From: Glutamicibacter creatinolyticus
GTDB taxonomy: Bacteria > Actinomycetota > Actinomycetes > Actinomycetales > Micrococcaceae
Direction of reading: 5' to 3'
NCBI RefSeq assembly: GCF_006094275.1
Contig: NZ_CP034412.1
Span: forward strand, 1,922,001-1,986,000
DNA: 64,000 nt
Shown here: positions 24,980-38,270 of the stretch, piece by piece
Numbering within the stretch: position 1 is the stretch's first letter
How the letters are laid out: each line of letters opens with the position of its first letter
Translations under genes and position numbers: made by a program
Notes under the pieces: generated by a model
Told to the model about the DNA's origin: nothing
The model's input: only the letters and a program-made list of their open reading frames with translations
Databases searched by the model: none

Positions 24980-24987
<8 letters not shown>
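23530..24987 (-). CDS. gltD: Glutamate synthase small subunit
   Basis: A 485-residue GltD. It takes electrons from NADPH and passes them by FAD and Fe-S centres to GltB. The N-terminal Cys cluster RCMDCGVPFCHQGCPLGN and LCPAPCEAACVLG bind [4Fe-4S] centres. FAD binding is at VVGSGPAGLAAAQQL, NADPH binding at ILGGGDTGADCLGTA, and a final FAD block reads NVFAAGDAGRGQSLIVWAI. The start is GTG 24987, overlapping the end of gltB by eight bases, so the two subunits are translationally coupled in the usual order B then D. Confidence 0.95.
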
Positions 24988-29629
<4,642 letters not shown>

Positions 29630-29962
29630 GAGCGTGCCTTTCAAGGGTGTGCCGTATTGCTTGGGGCAGCACGCAGGACGCTGGGTTTCAGCCCGAAAAA
29701 CGGAGGCTGCCGGTCATCGTCGCCGCCCCGGCGGCAGGCCGACGCCGCGGGCCGGGTTCGCCGATGGGTGGGATACCGGGGCCGGGCAGCGAAGGCACGC
29801 CGCGGGCCAGGGAGTGGGGCCCGAAGGTGTGGTGTGCGCACGATGGATCCACCGCGTTGTGGGTCGTGTCCGACCGGTGGGCCGCGAAATGGTGGTGCGG
29901 GCCGCAAGCGGGTCGGGTGTTCCACGCTACAAGTCGTTTGTTTCCGCCGCGTGTCCGATTGT

Positions 29963-29978
29963 GTTTCGGGGGCGTTAA
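29963..29978 (-). promoter_or_regulatory. Possible GlnR-type nitrogen box
   Basis: On the minus strand TTAAC, six bases, then GAAAC. The actinobacterial GlnR site is usually given as GTnAC-n6-GAAAC, so one position differs. Its place upstream of glutamate synthase makes a nitrogen-control role plausible, but it is 330 bases from the start codon and such short sites occur by chance. Confidence 0.3.
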
Positions 29979-30020
29979 CGAATTCCCCCGGTTGCCCCGG
30001 CAGGTGCGGGCGGGTTAACG

Positions 30021-30060
30021 CACCGTGGCGGCACCCCTGGTTCGGGGTGCCGCCACGGTG
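30021..30060 (-). terminator. lgt terminator
   Basis: A perfect 17-bp inverted repeat (30021-30037 and 30044-30060) with a 6-base loop, 43 bases beyond the lgt stop. It marks the end of the trp-lgt transcript. Confidence 0.8.
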
Positions 30061-30102
30061 GGCTGCCGGCCGGCACGGGCATTCCTGCCGGCGGCCGCCT
30101 TG

Positions 30103-31209
30103 CTACTTCTTTTGGGCGGGGCCGGCGGTGCCAGGGCCATTGCTGCCGGGGCCATCGGCAGGGTCCTGGCCGGCAGCATCCGGATTCCGCGCCGCGTTCC
30201 TTGCGGTGCCCGCGTCCTTCACGTCGCCCGTCTTCTTCACGCCCGCCGTTTTCTTGGTGTCGCGTCCCCGCGGCGCGCGTCCGGCGCCGGCCTCCAGGGC
30301 ACTCGAACCGCCCTCCACTGCGGCGGCCTCGGCCACCGGTTCCCGCCCGGGCAGGTAGATGGTGTCCTGGTGCTCCGAGCGCAGCCGGCCCAGCGAGTAC
30401 GCCAGCCCGATCACCCCGCCGATCACCAGCAGGATCGCCAGCAGCTGGTGGATGCGCAGGTCCAGCGGGCCCAGGCTGATCACCTCGGCCGGGTCGATGC
30501 GGAACGATTCCATGATCGTGCGCCCGATGCCGTACCAGATGACGTAGCAGGCGAACATCGCCCCGCGGCGCAGCTTGTACTTGCGGTCCAGCGCCAGCAA
30601 GAGGATCACCCCGGCCACGTTCCACAGCGACTCGTAGAGGAACGTGGGGTGAAAGAGCGTGTCGGCCGGCAGCCCGGCCGGGAAGTTGTAGCTGTCCGGG
30701 TCGATCTCCAAGCCCCAGGGCAGGGTGGTGGGTGAACCGAACAGCTCCTGGTTGAACCAGTTGCCCCAGCGTCCGGCGGCCTGCGCCAGCAGCACGCCCG
30801 GGGCGGCCGCGTCGGCGAACGCCGAAAGCCGGATCCCGATGCGCCGGCAGCCGATCCACGCGCCGACCGCGCCCAGCGCCACCGCGCCCATGATGCCCAG
30901 CCCGCCCAGCCACAGCTGCGGGATCTCGGCCAGGTGCGCCGGGCCGCCGCCCAGCCCGAAGTAGTACATCGGGTCGGTGATCAGCACGTGGTAGAGCCGC
31001 CCGCCGACGATGCCGAACGGGATCGCCCAGATCGCGATGTCCCACAGCGTGTCGCTGGTGCCGCCGCGGGCGCGCAGCCGGCGGCCGGTGAGCCACAGGG
31101 CCAGCACGATGCCGAGCAGGATGCACAGCGCGTAGGCGTGGATGGTCAGCGGCCCCAGCGTGAAGCGGGACCATTCAATGGGCGGGGAGGGGATCGCGGC
31201 GCTGATCAT
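30103..31209 (-). CDS. lgt: Prolipoprotein diacylglyceryl transferase
   Basis: A 368-residue membrane enzyme that moves diacylglycerol from phosphatidylglycerol to the lipobox Cys of prolipoproteins. About seven helices are visible. Family motifs are IPFGIVGGRLYHV and the signature GRWGNWFNQELFG, plus HPTFLYESLWN. A long C-terminal cytosolic extension (about residues 285-368) rich in Ala, Lys, Asp and Gly is typical of actinobacteria. The ATG overlaps the trpA stop in an ATGA, so lgt is the last gene of the trp transcript. A lipoprotein substrate candidate is encoded at 38271-38918. Confidence 0.95.
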   Translation of the reverse strand: MISAAIPSPPIEWSRFTLGPLTIHAYALCILLGIVLALWLTGRRLRARGGTSDTLWDIAIWAIPFGIVGGRLYHVLITDPMYYFGLGGGPAHLAEIPQLWLGGLGIMGAVALGAVGAWIGCRRIGIRLSAFADAAAPGVLLAQAAGRWGNWFNQELFGSPTTLPWGLEIDPDSYNFPAGLPADTLFHPTFLYESLWNVAGVILLLALDRKYKLRRGAMFACYVIWYGIGRTIMESFRIDPAEVISLGPLDLRIHQLLAILLVIGGVIGLAYSLGRLRSEHQDTIYLPGREPVAEAAAVEGGSSALEAGAGRAPRGRDTKKTAGVKKTGDVKDAGTARNAARNPDAAGQDPADGPGSNGPGTAGPAQKK

Positions 31210-31994
31210 GCGCTGGCTCTCCCGCTCAGCTCGGCGGCCAGCGCCCCAACCGCCTCCACCCCGCCGTCACGCAGCGCCGCGACCAGGGCGGTGCCCACGA
31301 TCACCCCGTCCGCGTACGCGCCGATCTGCTGGACGTGCTCCCGCTTGGAGACCCCCAGCCCGACGCAGGCGTTTTCCGCCCCGGCCGCGTGCGCGGCGGC
31401 GACCACGTCCTGGGCGGCGGCGGAAACCTCGCTGCGCGCCCCGGTCACCCCCATCACCGAGACGCAGTACACGAACCCGCTGGAGGCCTGCACGGTCATC
31501 TTCACCCGGGCCTGGGAGGAGCTGGGCGCAATCAGGAAGACTCGCTCCAGGTCGTACTTTTCACTGGCGGCCACCCATTCCCCGGCCTCGTCGGGCACCA
31601 GGTCCGGGGTGATCAGCCCGGACCCGCCGGCCTCGGCAAAGCGGCGGGCGAACTCCTCCACGCCCATGCGCAGCACCGGGTTCCAGTAGGTCATCACCAT
31701 CACCGCGGCGTCGCAGCGGGCGGTGATCCCGGCGATGATCTCAAAAATCTGGGACACCCTGAAGCCGTTGCCCAGCGCCTGGGTGGTGGCCTGCTGGATC
31801 ACTTCCCCGTCCATCACCGGGTCCGAGTACGGGATCCCGATCTCGATGATGTCCACCCCGTTGTTGGCGACCGCCACGGCCGCGTCAATGGTGGTGGCCA
31901 CGTCGGGGAACCCGGCGGGCAGGTAGGCGATCAGCGCCGGGCGGCCCTCGGCCTTCGCGGCGGCGATCTTCTGGGCACTTCTCACCCGGGTCAT
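31206..31994 (-). CDS. trpA: Tryptophan synthase alpha subunit
   Basis: A 262-residue TIM-barrel subunit that cleaves indole-3-glycerol phosphate to indole. Catalytic residues are visible in IIEIGIPYSDPVMDG (Glu and Asp), phosphate-binding VGLGVSKREHV and VIVGTALV follow. It directly follows trpB with no gap, and its stop overlaps lgt. Length and motifs are normal. Confidence 0.95.
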   Translation of the reverse strand: MTRVRSAQKIAAAKAEGRPALIAYLPAGFPDVATTIDAAVAVANNGVDIIEIGIPYSDPVMDGEVIQQATTQALGNGFRVSQIFEIIAGITARCDAAVMVMTYWNPVLRMGVEEFARRFAEAGGSGLITPDLVPDEAGEWVAASEKYDLERVFLIAPSSSQARVKMTVQASSGFVYCVSVMGVTGARSEVSAAAQDVVAAAHAAGAENACVGLGVSKREHVQQIGAYADGVIVGTALVAALRDGGVEAVGALAAELSGRASA

Positions 31995-33251
31995 CTATTT
32001 CCCCTCCCCGGCCGCGTCGGCCGCATCAAGTAATCCAAACCATTCGGCGGCGGTGGACACGTCCTTGTCACCGCGCCCGGAGAGGCTGACCACGATCACC
32101 ACGTCCTGCGGGTCGCGGCCCTCGGCGATCTTGCTCTGGGCGACCTTGATGGTCCCGGCCAGCGCGTGCGAGGACTCGATCGCCGGCAGGATCCCCTCGG
32201 TGCGGCACAGCAGGCGGAACGCGTCCATCGCCTCGGTGTCGGTGATCGGCTCGTAGCTGACCCGACCGATGTCGGCCAGGTGCGCGTGCTCCGGGCCCAC
32301 GCCCGGGTAGTCCAGCCCGGCGGAGATCGAGTGCGATTCGATGGTCTGCCCGTCGTCGTCCTGCATCAGGTAGCTCTTGGCCCCGTGCAGCACCCCGGGC
32401 TTGCCCAGGGTGATCGTCGCGGCGTGGCGGTCGGTGTCCACCCCGTCCCCGCCGGCCTCAAAACCGTAGAGCTCCACCTCGGCGTCGTCCAGGAAGCCGT
32501 GGAAGATGCCGATCGCGTTGGAGCCCCCGCCGATGCAGGCGGTCACCGCGTCGGGCAGGCGTCCGGCCTGGGCCAGGATCTGCTCGCGCGCCTCCTCGCC
32601 GATGACCTCGTGGAAGTAGCGCACCATGGCCGGGAACGGGTGCCCGCCGGCGGCGGTGCCCAGCAGGTAGTGGGTGTTCTCCACGTTCGCCACCCAGTCG
32701 CGCAGCGCCTCGTTGATGGCGTCCTTCAGGGTCTGGCTGCCCACGGTCACCGGGATCACGGTGGCGCCCAGCAGCTCCATGCGCGCCACATTCAGTGCCT
32801 GGCGGCGGGTGTCCTCCGCGCCCATGTAGACCACGCACTCCATGCCCATCAGGGCGGCGGCGGTGGCGGAGGCGACCCCGTGCTGGCCGGCGCCGGTTTC
32901 GGCGATGATCCGGGTCTTGCCCATCCGCTTGGCCAGCAGCGCCTGGCCGAGCACGTTGTTGATCTTGTGGCTGCCGGTGTGGTTCAGGTCCTCGCGCTTG
33001 AGGAAGATCCGCGCCCCGCCGCAGGCCTTGTGCCCGAAGCGCTTGGCCTCGGTGAGCAGCGAGGGGCGCCCGGAGTAGTTCTTGTTCAGGTCGTTGACCT
33101 CTGCGATGAACGCCGGATCGTGCTTGGCCTGCTCGAAGGTGGCGGCCAGCTCATCCATGGCGGCCATGAGGGACTCGGGCATCCATCGCCCGCCGTAGGC
33201 CCCGAAGTATGGTCCGCTGGCGTGCTTCAACGAGCCGTCGGAAGTGCTCAT
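31995..33251 (-). CDS. trpB: Tryptophan synthase beta subunit
   Basis: A 418-residue PLP enzyme joining indole and serine to make tryptophan. The PLP lysine is in [14 protein letters not shown], the phosphate loop is GGGSNAIG, and [15 protein letters not shown] shapes the indole site. The start is ATG 33251 with GAGGGA six bases upstream; conserved sequence begins just after ([14 protein letters not shown]). The 167-base gap to trpC is the largest inside the trp unit and holds a hairpin at 33282-33318. Confidence 0.96.
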   Translation of the reverse strand: MSTSDGSLKHASGPYFGAYGGRWMPESLMAAMDELAATFEQAKHDPAFIAEVNDLNKNYSGRPSLLTEAKRFGHKACGGARIFLKREDLNHTGSHKINNVLGQALLAKRMGKTRIIAETGAGQHGVASATAAALMGMECVVYMGAEDTRRQALNVARMELLGATVIPVTVGSQTLKDAINEALRDWVANVENTHYLLGTAAGGHPFPAMVRYFHEVIGEEAREQILAQAGRLPDAVTACIGGGSNAIGIFHGFLDDAEVELYGFEAGGDGVDTDRHAATITLGKPGVLHGAKSYLMQDDDGQTIESHSISAGLDYPGVGPEHAHLADIGRVSYEPITDTEAMDAFRLLCRTEGILPAIESSHALAGTIKVAQSKIAEGRDPQDVVIVVSLSGRGDKDVSTAAEWFGLLDAADAAGEGK

Positions 33252-33281
33252 TGTTCCCTCTTTTCCCTCGCAATGTTGGCA

Positions 33282-33318
33282 GGTGCCCCCGCGGCGCTTC
33301 TCGCCGGGCGGGGGCACC
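33282..33318 (-). promoter_or_regulatory. Hairpin in the trpC-trpB gap
   Basis: GGTGCCCCCGC pairs perfectly with GCGGGGGCACC around a 15-base loop, ending about 30 bases before the trpB start. It has no T-run, so it is more likely an mRNA processing or stability element, or a weak attenuator, than a full terminator. Confidence 0.45.
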
Positions 33319-33418
33319 ACCGTGGATCGTTCGGATCGTGCGGCGTGCGCCGCTGGCCGTCAACTGTTGATTCTCTTTAACTGTGGCCGTTCACCGGCGG
33401 TTTGCGTAGTTTGTTGCG

Positions 33419-34255
33419 TCAGTTGTCCTGGCCGCGTGCGGGCTTCGCCGCGGTGCCGGCCCGGATGAATTCGGCGACCGTTTCCCGCGGGGCGGCGTGC
33501 TTCACCAGTGCCTCGCCGACCAGGATCGCATCGGCGCCCGCGGCCGCGTACTGTGCCACCTGCTCGGTGGATTCCACACCGGATTCGGCGATCACCACGG
33601 CCTCGCGCGGCAGCAGCGGGGCCAGCTTGGCGAAGGTGGCAGGATCCACGTCCAGGGTCTTCAGGTTGCGCACGTTCACCCCGATGATCTTCGCACCGGC
33701 GGCGACCGCGCGCTGGATCTCCTCGGCGGTGTGGGTTTCGACCAGGGCGTGCATGCCCAGCTGTTCGGTCAGCGCCAGGAAGCGGCGCAGTGTCGCGTCG
33801 TCCAGGGCGGCGACGATCAGCAGCACCAGGTCGGCCCCGTGGGCGCGGGCCTCGTAGATCTGGTACTCGTCGACCGTGAAGTCCTTGCGCAGCACCGGAA
33901 TATCCACGGCCTGGCGCACCGCGTCCAGGTCCTGCAGCGAACCGTTGAAGCGGCGCTGCTCGGTGAGCACGGAAATCACCGAGGCACCGCCGGCGGCGTA
34001 TTCGGCGGCCAGGGTGGCCGGCTCCGGGATCTCGGCCAGCGCCCCCTTGGACGGGGAGCGGCGCTTGACCTCGCTGATCACCCGCAAGGTGGTGTCCCGG
34101 GCGGACTGGTCGGTGTTTCCGCCCAGCGCAGCATAGGCGTCGCGGGCCGGGGCGGCGGCGTGGGCGGCGCCGATCATCGCCTCAAGGCCGGTACGTGCAC
34201 GTCGGGCGTCCAGGTCTTCCCGGACGCCCGCAATGATTTCGTCGAGAACGCTCAA
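33419..34255 (-). CDS. trpC: Indole-3-glycerol phosphate synthase
   Basis: A 278-residue (beta/alpha)8 enzyme that closes the indole ring. Family motifs include ISEVKRRSPSKG with the catalytic Lys, VLRKDFTVDEYQIYEARAHGAD with the second Lys, IIGVNVRNLKTL and VIAESGV. It follows the HGxxPAAW small membrane gene by two bases. trpD, trpF and trpG are not in the window. Confidence 0.96.
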   Translation of the reverse strand: MSVLDEIIAGVREDLDARRARTGLEAMIGAAHAAAPARDAYAALGGNTDQSARDTTLRVISEVKRRSPSKGALAEIPEPATLAAEYAAGGASVISVLTEQRRFNGSLQDLDAVRQAVDIPVLRKDFTVDEYQIYEARAHGADLVLLIVAALDDATLRRFLALTEQLGMHALVETHTAEEIQRAVAAGAKIIGVNVRNLKTLDVDPATFAKLAPLLPREAVVIAESGVESTEQVAQYAAAGADAILVGEALVKHAAPRETVAEFIRAGTAAKPARGQDN

Positions 34256-34256
34256 C

Positions 34257-34505
34257 TTAGTGGTGTGCTCCGCTACGCGAGCCGCCCACGCCGTAGCCGG
34301 CCTTGCGCATGATCCAGCCGACCACCAGACCCAGCAGGATCACGCCGCAGCTGATGTACACCAGCAGGTGGGCGTGGTTGGCGAAGGCGATTCCGCCCAC
34401 GATGGCACCGACCATCATGATGATTACAGCCGTCCAGGCTGCGATCGAGTTACCGTGTCCAACCTCTTCGGCAAAGATCGGGTCGATCTCGGTCTTCTGC
34501 GACAT
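34257..34505 (-). CDS. HGxxPAAW-family small membrane protein
   Basis: An 82-residue protein with the family hallmark HGNSIAAW (residues 17-24) followed by two helices (about 25-43 and 45-66) and a short Gly/His tail. It is known as a conserved actinobacterial gene inside trp clusters, but no function has been shown. ATG 34505 is chosen because the family N-terminus starts there and AAGGAG lies about ten bases upstream. It sits between the trp-associated membrane gene and trpC. Confidence 0.85.
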   Translation of the reverse strand: MSQKTEIDPIFAEEVGHGNSIAAWTAVIIMMVGAIVGGIAFANHAHLLVYISCGVILLGLVVGWIMRKAGYGVGGSRSGAHH

Positions 34506-34660
34506 AACGGAACGTCTCCTTGGTTTTCTACCCATGTCCGCGCGGTGGCCCGGGCGGATCCTTAAGCTTCCTGCTCTATTCTGCCACCAGTTCACACCGA
34601 TGACACATTTGGGGGCAATCGTGTTGCCCACCGCCGCGGCCCTCCGCCGCGGAGCGCGAA

Positions 34661-35251
34661 TCAGCGCCCGGACTCGGTGGGATCATCCCCCGCCGAGAGC
34701 TGCTCCCAGTCCGAGATGCGGTCGTTGCGCGGGGATTCGCCGGTGGGTTGCGCCTCGGAGCGCACCCGGTCGTATTTGGTGGTCTTGGACCAGTGGCCGG
34801 CGGCCAGCAGCACGCAGATGCCCTGCAGCACGATCAGCGCCCCGGCCACCGCAACCACCATCGGCCACGCGCTGACCTGGTAGTCGGCGACGATGTCCTT
34901 CAGCCCGGTCGCCTCGGCCACGGCCCCGGCGGCCGCGCCCTGCGGGTTCAGTGCGCCGTTCAGCCCGGCGCTGATCACCCCGGCCCCGGCCAGCACGGAG
35001 ATCGCGCCGATGATGTAGCGCACCACCTTCCCGCCGATCAGCAGCGCCAGCGCCGCGGCCAGCACCACCACGCACAGCGCGGTGACCGCCGGGGCGGCCT
35101 GGGAGCCGTCGACCACGATCTGCGGCACCTGGACGGTGGTGGCCTGGACGTCGACCAGCACCCAGGTGCGGGTGGCGGCCCACAGGCCCAGCCCGGCGGC
35201 GACCACCCCGAACAGTGCCACGTTCCTCAGGCTCAGCATCTTGCGCATCAT
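34661..35251 (-). CDS. trp operon-associated membrane protein (TIGR02234 type)
   Basis: A 196-residue protein with four helices: one N-terminal (about 10-30), two in the middle and one near residue 135-155. The first loop contains TRTWVLVDVQ, matching the TIGR02234 pattern of a Trp-containing extracellular loop. It is found in trp clusters of many actinobacteria, next to trpE as here, and might move tryptophan or an intermediate; this is not proven. Its ATG overlaps the trpE stop in an ATGA (35248-35251). Confidence 0.85.
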   Translation of the reverse strand: MMRKMLSLRNVALFGVVAAGLGLWAATRTWVLVDVQATTVQVPQIVVDGSQAAPAVTALCVVVLAAALALLIGGKVVRYIIGAISVLAGAGVISAGLNGALNPQGAAAGAVAEATGLKDIVADYQVSAWPMVVAVAGALIVLQGICVLLAAGHWSKTTKYDRVRSEAQPTGESPRNDRISDWEQLSAGDDPTESGR

Positions 35252-36810
35252 GCACCTTCCGTCACGTCGGTGGCCTGGCGCAGGCTCTGCGCGGCCCAGA
35301 CCGCGCGCAGCGGTGCGGCGGCCTTGTTGATGGTTTCCAGGGCCTCGTCGGCCAGCTTCGAATCGTTGACAATCCCACCGCCGGCCTGCACATAGGCCCG
35401 CCCGTCCTTCAGCAGCGCCGAACGGATGGTGATGGCCATGTCCATGTCCCCGGCGAAGTCCAGGTAGCCAACCACTCCCCCGTACACCCCGCGGCGGTAG
35501 GGCTCGTACTCATCCAGCAGTTGCAGGGCGCGGGGCTTGGGCGCCCCGGAGAGTGTGCCGGCCGGGAACGTCGCGGCCAGCACGTCGTACGCTTCGATTC
35601 CCTCACGCACCTTGCCCACCACGTTGGAGACCAGGTGCATGATGTGGCTGAAGCGCTCCACCTCCATGAACTGGGTGACCTCCACCGTGCCGGCCTGGCA
35701 AACCTTGGACAGGTCGTTGCGGGAGAGGTCGACCAGCATCAGGTGCTCGGCGCGTTCCTTCTCGTCGGCCAGCAGCGACTTCTCATGCAGCTGGTCCTCC
35801 TCGTAGTTCGCACCGCGCGGGCGGGAGCCGGCGATCGGGTGGGTGACCACGTGCCCGTCGTTCACGGTCACCAGCGCCTCCGGGGAGGAGCCGACAACCT
35901 GGAAGGGCTGGCCGTCCTCGTCGACGAAGTTGTACAGGTACATGTAGGGGCTCGGGTTGGTGGCGCGCAGCACCCGGTAGATGTCCAGTGCGCTGGCCTG
36001 GGTTTCCAGCTCGAACCGGCGCGAGACCACGATCTGGAACACCTCACCATCCACAATCGCCTGCTTCGATTCGCGGATCGCCTGCAGGTACTGCTGCTCG
36101 TCCCAGGAGTGGGTGACCGCCTCCATCAGCTCTTCACGCGGCACGTCGGTGCCCTGCAGCACCGCCCCGCCGGTGGGCAGGTGCCCGTCCAGCTGCTCCA
36201 GCATCCGGTGCAGGCGCTGGACCGCGTCATCATAGGCCTGCTCCGCGCGTTCGGCCCGCCCGTCGAAGTTGATGGCGTTGGCGATCAGCGTGACCGTGCC
36301 CTCCGCGGCGTCGTGCACGGCCAGGTCGCCGACCAGGTTCATGCTCAGCTCCGGCAGCTTCAGGTCATCGGCCGGCGGGTTGGGCAGCTTTTCCCAATGC
36401 CGCACGCACTCCCAGCCGATGAAGCCGACCATGCCGCCGGTCAGCGGGGGCAGGCCCGGCATCGGTTCGGTGCGCAGGGCCCGCACGGTGTCGCGCAGCA
36501 CCTCAACCCCGACGCCCGTGGTGGGCAGCCCGGCCGGGGCCTGGCCCTGCCAGTACGCCTGCCCGTCGCTGCGCGTGGAGAGCGTGGCCGGGGAGTTGAC
36601 CCCGATGAAGGAGTACCGCGACCAGACCCCACCGGCTGCCGCCGACTCCATCAGGAAGGTGCCGGCCCGTCCCCCGGCCAACTGCCGGTAGAGACCGATC
36701 GGGGTCAGTGAGTCGGCCAGGATCCGCACCGAGACGGGGATGACCCGCCGCGTGGAGGCCATCGCCAGGAACTGCTGGCGGGTCGGGGAAATGCTACCTA
36801 GGGTTTTCAT
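35248..36810 (-). CDS. trpE: Anthranilate synthase component I
   Basis: A 520-residue chorismate-binding enzyme making anthranilate with ammonia from TrpG. The N-terminal LLES-type motif for Trp feedback binding appears as LMESAA (ESAAAGGVWSRYSFIG). The C-terminal domain has EVFQIVVSRRF, PSPYMYLYNF, SPEALV, HPIAGSRPRG and EIGGYV-type ends (GVYGGVVGYLDF). TrpG is not adjacent. I start at ATG 36810, preceded by an AAGAAG-type site that is part of three 14-bp repeats (36812-36853); the open frame runs further upstream but is not conserved-looking. Confidence 0.95.
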   Translation of the reverse strand: MKTLGSISPTRQQFLAMASTRRVIPVSVRILADSLTPIGLYRQLAGGRAGTFLMESAAAGGVWSRYSFIGVNSPATLSTRSDGQAYWQGQAPAGLPTTGVGVEVLRDTVRALRTEPMPGLPPLTGGMVGFIGWECVRHWEKLPNPPADDLKLPELSMNLVGDLAVHDAAEGTVTLIANAINFDGRAERAEQAYDDAVQRLHRMLEQLDGHLPTGGAVLQGTDVPREELMEAVTHSWDEQQYLQAIRESKQAIVDGEVFQIVVSRRFELETQASALDIYRVLRATNPSPYMYLYNFVDEDGQPFQVVGSSPEALVTVNDGHVVTHPIAGSRPRGANYEEDQLHEKSLLADEKERAEHLMLVDLSRNDLSKVCQAGTVEVTQFMEVERFSHIMHLVSNVVGKVREGIEAYDVLAATFPAGTLSGAPKPRALQLLDEYEPYRRGVYGGVVGYLDFAGDMDMAITIRSALLKDGRAYVQAGGGIVNDSKLADEALETINKAAAPLRAVWAAQSLRQATDVTEGA

Positions 36811-36811
36811 C

Positions 36812-36853
36812 AGCTTCTTTTCAACAGCTACTTGCCAACAACTACTTTTCAAC
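36812..36853 (-). repeat. Three 14-bp tandem repeats at the trpE start
   Basis: On the minus strand, just before the trpE ATG, GTTGAAAAGTAGTT, GTTGGCAAGTAGCT and GTTGAAAAGAAGCT follow one another without gaps. They cover the ribosome-binding region of trpE. The 14-base period is neither a codon multiple nor a DNA helical turn, which favours an RNA-level role or simple slippage. Confidence 0.7.
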
Positions 36854-36895
36854 CGCTTGGGGCGCCGCGGGATCTCCCGCGGCCCGCGGGAACCG

Positions 36896-36915
36896 GCCCT
36901 GCCGCCTTCGGCAGG
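36896..36915 (-). terminator. Hairpin after hisI
   Basis: CCCTGCCG pairs with CGGCAGGG around a 4-base loop, starting 5 bases beyond the hisI stop. It has no T-run and may only partly separate hisI from trpE. Confidence 0.45.
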
Positions 36916-36920
36916 GGTGC

Positions 36921-37322
36921 TTAGGCCGGGCGGTGGCCGACCTGCGCCGGCAGCTGCCGGTCGGTGAAGCACGTCGGGGCCCCGGTGTGGCAGGCCGCCC
37001 CCACCTGGTCCACCTGCACCAGCAGGGCGTCCCCGTCGCAATCCAGCGCCACGGACTTGACGTACTGGGCATGGCCGGAGGTGTCCCCCTTGCGCCAGTA
37101 CTCCTGGCGTGAACGGGAGAAGAACGTGACCCGCCCGGTGCTCAGGGTGCGGCGCAGGGCCTCGTCGTCCATCCAACCCAGCATCAGCACTTGGAGGGTG
37201 TCGGCCTGCTGGACGATCGCGGCCACCAGGCCGTTGGGATCGCGCTTGAGGCGGGCAGCGATCTGGGGGTCAAGCTGCGCCGCATCCGGCTGGGATTCGG
37301 CGCTGGAATTAGTAGTAGACAT
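36921..37322 (-). CDS. hisI: Phosphoribosyl-AMP cyclohydrolase
   Basis: A 133-residue enzyme of histidine synthesis that opens the purine ring of PR-AMP. It has the family blocks [34 protein letters not shown] and the zinc-binding [13 protein letters not shown]...GAACHTG. It is the monofunctional form; hisE is separate at 41690-41953. A TATGCT hexamer (37335-37330) lies 7 bases before ATG 37322, so a leaderless mRNA is likely. It heads the trp block. Confidence 0.95.
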   Translation of the reverse strand: MSTTNSSAESQPDAAQLDPQIAARLKRDPNGLVAAIVQQADTLQVLMLGWMDDEALRRTLSTGRVTFFSRSRQEYWRKGDTSGHAQYVKSVALDCDGDALLVQVDQVGAACHTGAPTCFTDRQLPAQVGHRPA

Positions 37323-37457
37323 CCCCTCAAGCATACTTGCTGGGCCTGTGCGTCCCCACCGTGTGACAAGACTCAATGCCCCTAGTTCGGGGCATTGCCT
37401 CGCAACATGTCTTTATAGGTGCTCAAGGTGCCGCACTCCATGCTAGGTTCAGAGGTA

Positions 37458-38099
37458 ATGCACCTGGTACATGCTTCTCGACTCGCCCTGGCCGAGGCCC
37501 TGTTGGCAGCTGGCCCCTCGGCTGATACGTTGTGCGCGGGATGGGAAACCCGCCACCTTGCCGCGCACCTGGTTCTGCGCGAAAATTCGCCGCTGGGCGC
37601 CGGGGCGGTTCTCAAGCCGCTTTCCGGGAAGCTCGACGCGAAGATTAAAAAGTTAGCCGACGAGGCCCAGCGCCCCGAAAGCTATGCCGGGCTGGTGCGG
37701 CGTTTCCGCACCGGGCCGAGCAAGTACTCCCCGTTCTCCATCGAGCGGGTCAGCACCGCCGCGAACATGTCCGAGTTCTTCATCCACACCGAAGACGTGC
37801 GCCGGGCACGGACCCAGTGGGCTCCGCGCATCCTAGATCGCGGCTACACCGAAATGCTCTGGAATGACCTCACCCGACGCGCCCGCATGTACTACCGCCA
37901 CTGCCCCGTCGGCGTCATCCTGGCCCGGCCGGACGGCAAACGCCATGTGGCCAAGAAGGCGGCCAACCCGGTGACGATCACCGGCCCCGTCACGGAGCTG
38001 ATCATGCACGCTTCCGGTCGCATCGACAGCGCGCTTGTTACCTTTGAGGGCAGCGACGAATCAATCAAGGCGCTGAAGAAGACGAAGCTGGGTTTCTAG
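37458..38099 (+). CDS. TIGR03085-type DinB-superfamily protein
   Basis: A 213-residue protein with the N-terminal pattern of maleylpyruvate isomerase-like DinB proteins: LCAGWETRHLAAHLVLREN, where the His residues would bind metal, and later EFFIHTEDVRRA. This matches the TIGR03085 group common in actinobacteria, whose reaction is unknown and may involve mycothiol. It is divergent from hisI. TAGGTT (37444-37449) precedes the ATG by eight bases and AGAGG is very close to the start, so a leaderless or near-leaderless mRNA is possible. Confidence 0.82.
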   Translation: MHLVHASRLALAEALLAAGPSADTLCAGWETRHLAAHLVLRENSPLGAGAVLKPLSGKLDAKIKKLADEAQRPESYAGLVRRFRTGPSKYSPFSIERVSTAANMSEFFIHTEDVRRARTQWAPRILDRGYTEMLWNDLTRRARMYYRHCPVGVILARPDGKRHVAKKAANPVTITGPVTELIMHASGRIDSALVTFEGSDESIKALKKTKLGF

Positions 38100-38270
38100 C
38101 CTCCCCTGGCTTCAGTGCCGCGCGTTGACGCCAGTTGCATTCGATGGCGTTTGCTGCCTTAGCGGCAGCAGTAGTTTTCCCCAGTTATTGCCGCGCCCTC
38201 CCAAAGCTGACCGTTCCGGTCTAGGATGTCGAACAATCGTGACGGCATTCGAAGGCAACGGAGGTTCGAA

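Larger units (their letters stand above)
29630..30102. other. Gene-free stretch between gltB and lgt
   Basis: About 470 bases without a supported gene. On the lgt side there is the lgt terminator (30021-30060), then two GTTAAC hexamers (29974-29979 and 30014-30019), one of them inside a GlnR-like site, then a long G+C-rich region that must contain the gltB promoter and leader. I cannot place the promoter firmly. The gap separates gltBD from trp-lgt transcripts. Confidence 0.6.

Noticed and set aside
36812-36853. CRISPR-like repeats
   Set aside because: Three ungapped 14-bp units without spacers and no cas genes; the PD-(D/E)XK gene at 50505 is not in such a setting.
36811-36920. Ribosome-mediated trp attenuator with leader peptide
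   Set aside because: No short frame with adjacent Trp codons; only one TGG occurs, inside the repeats, and no clear alternative terminator follows.
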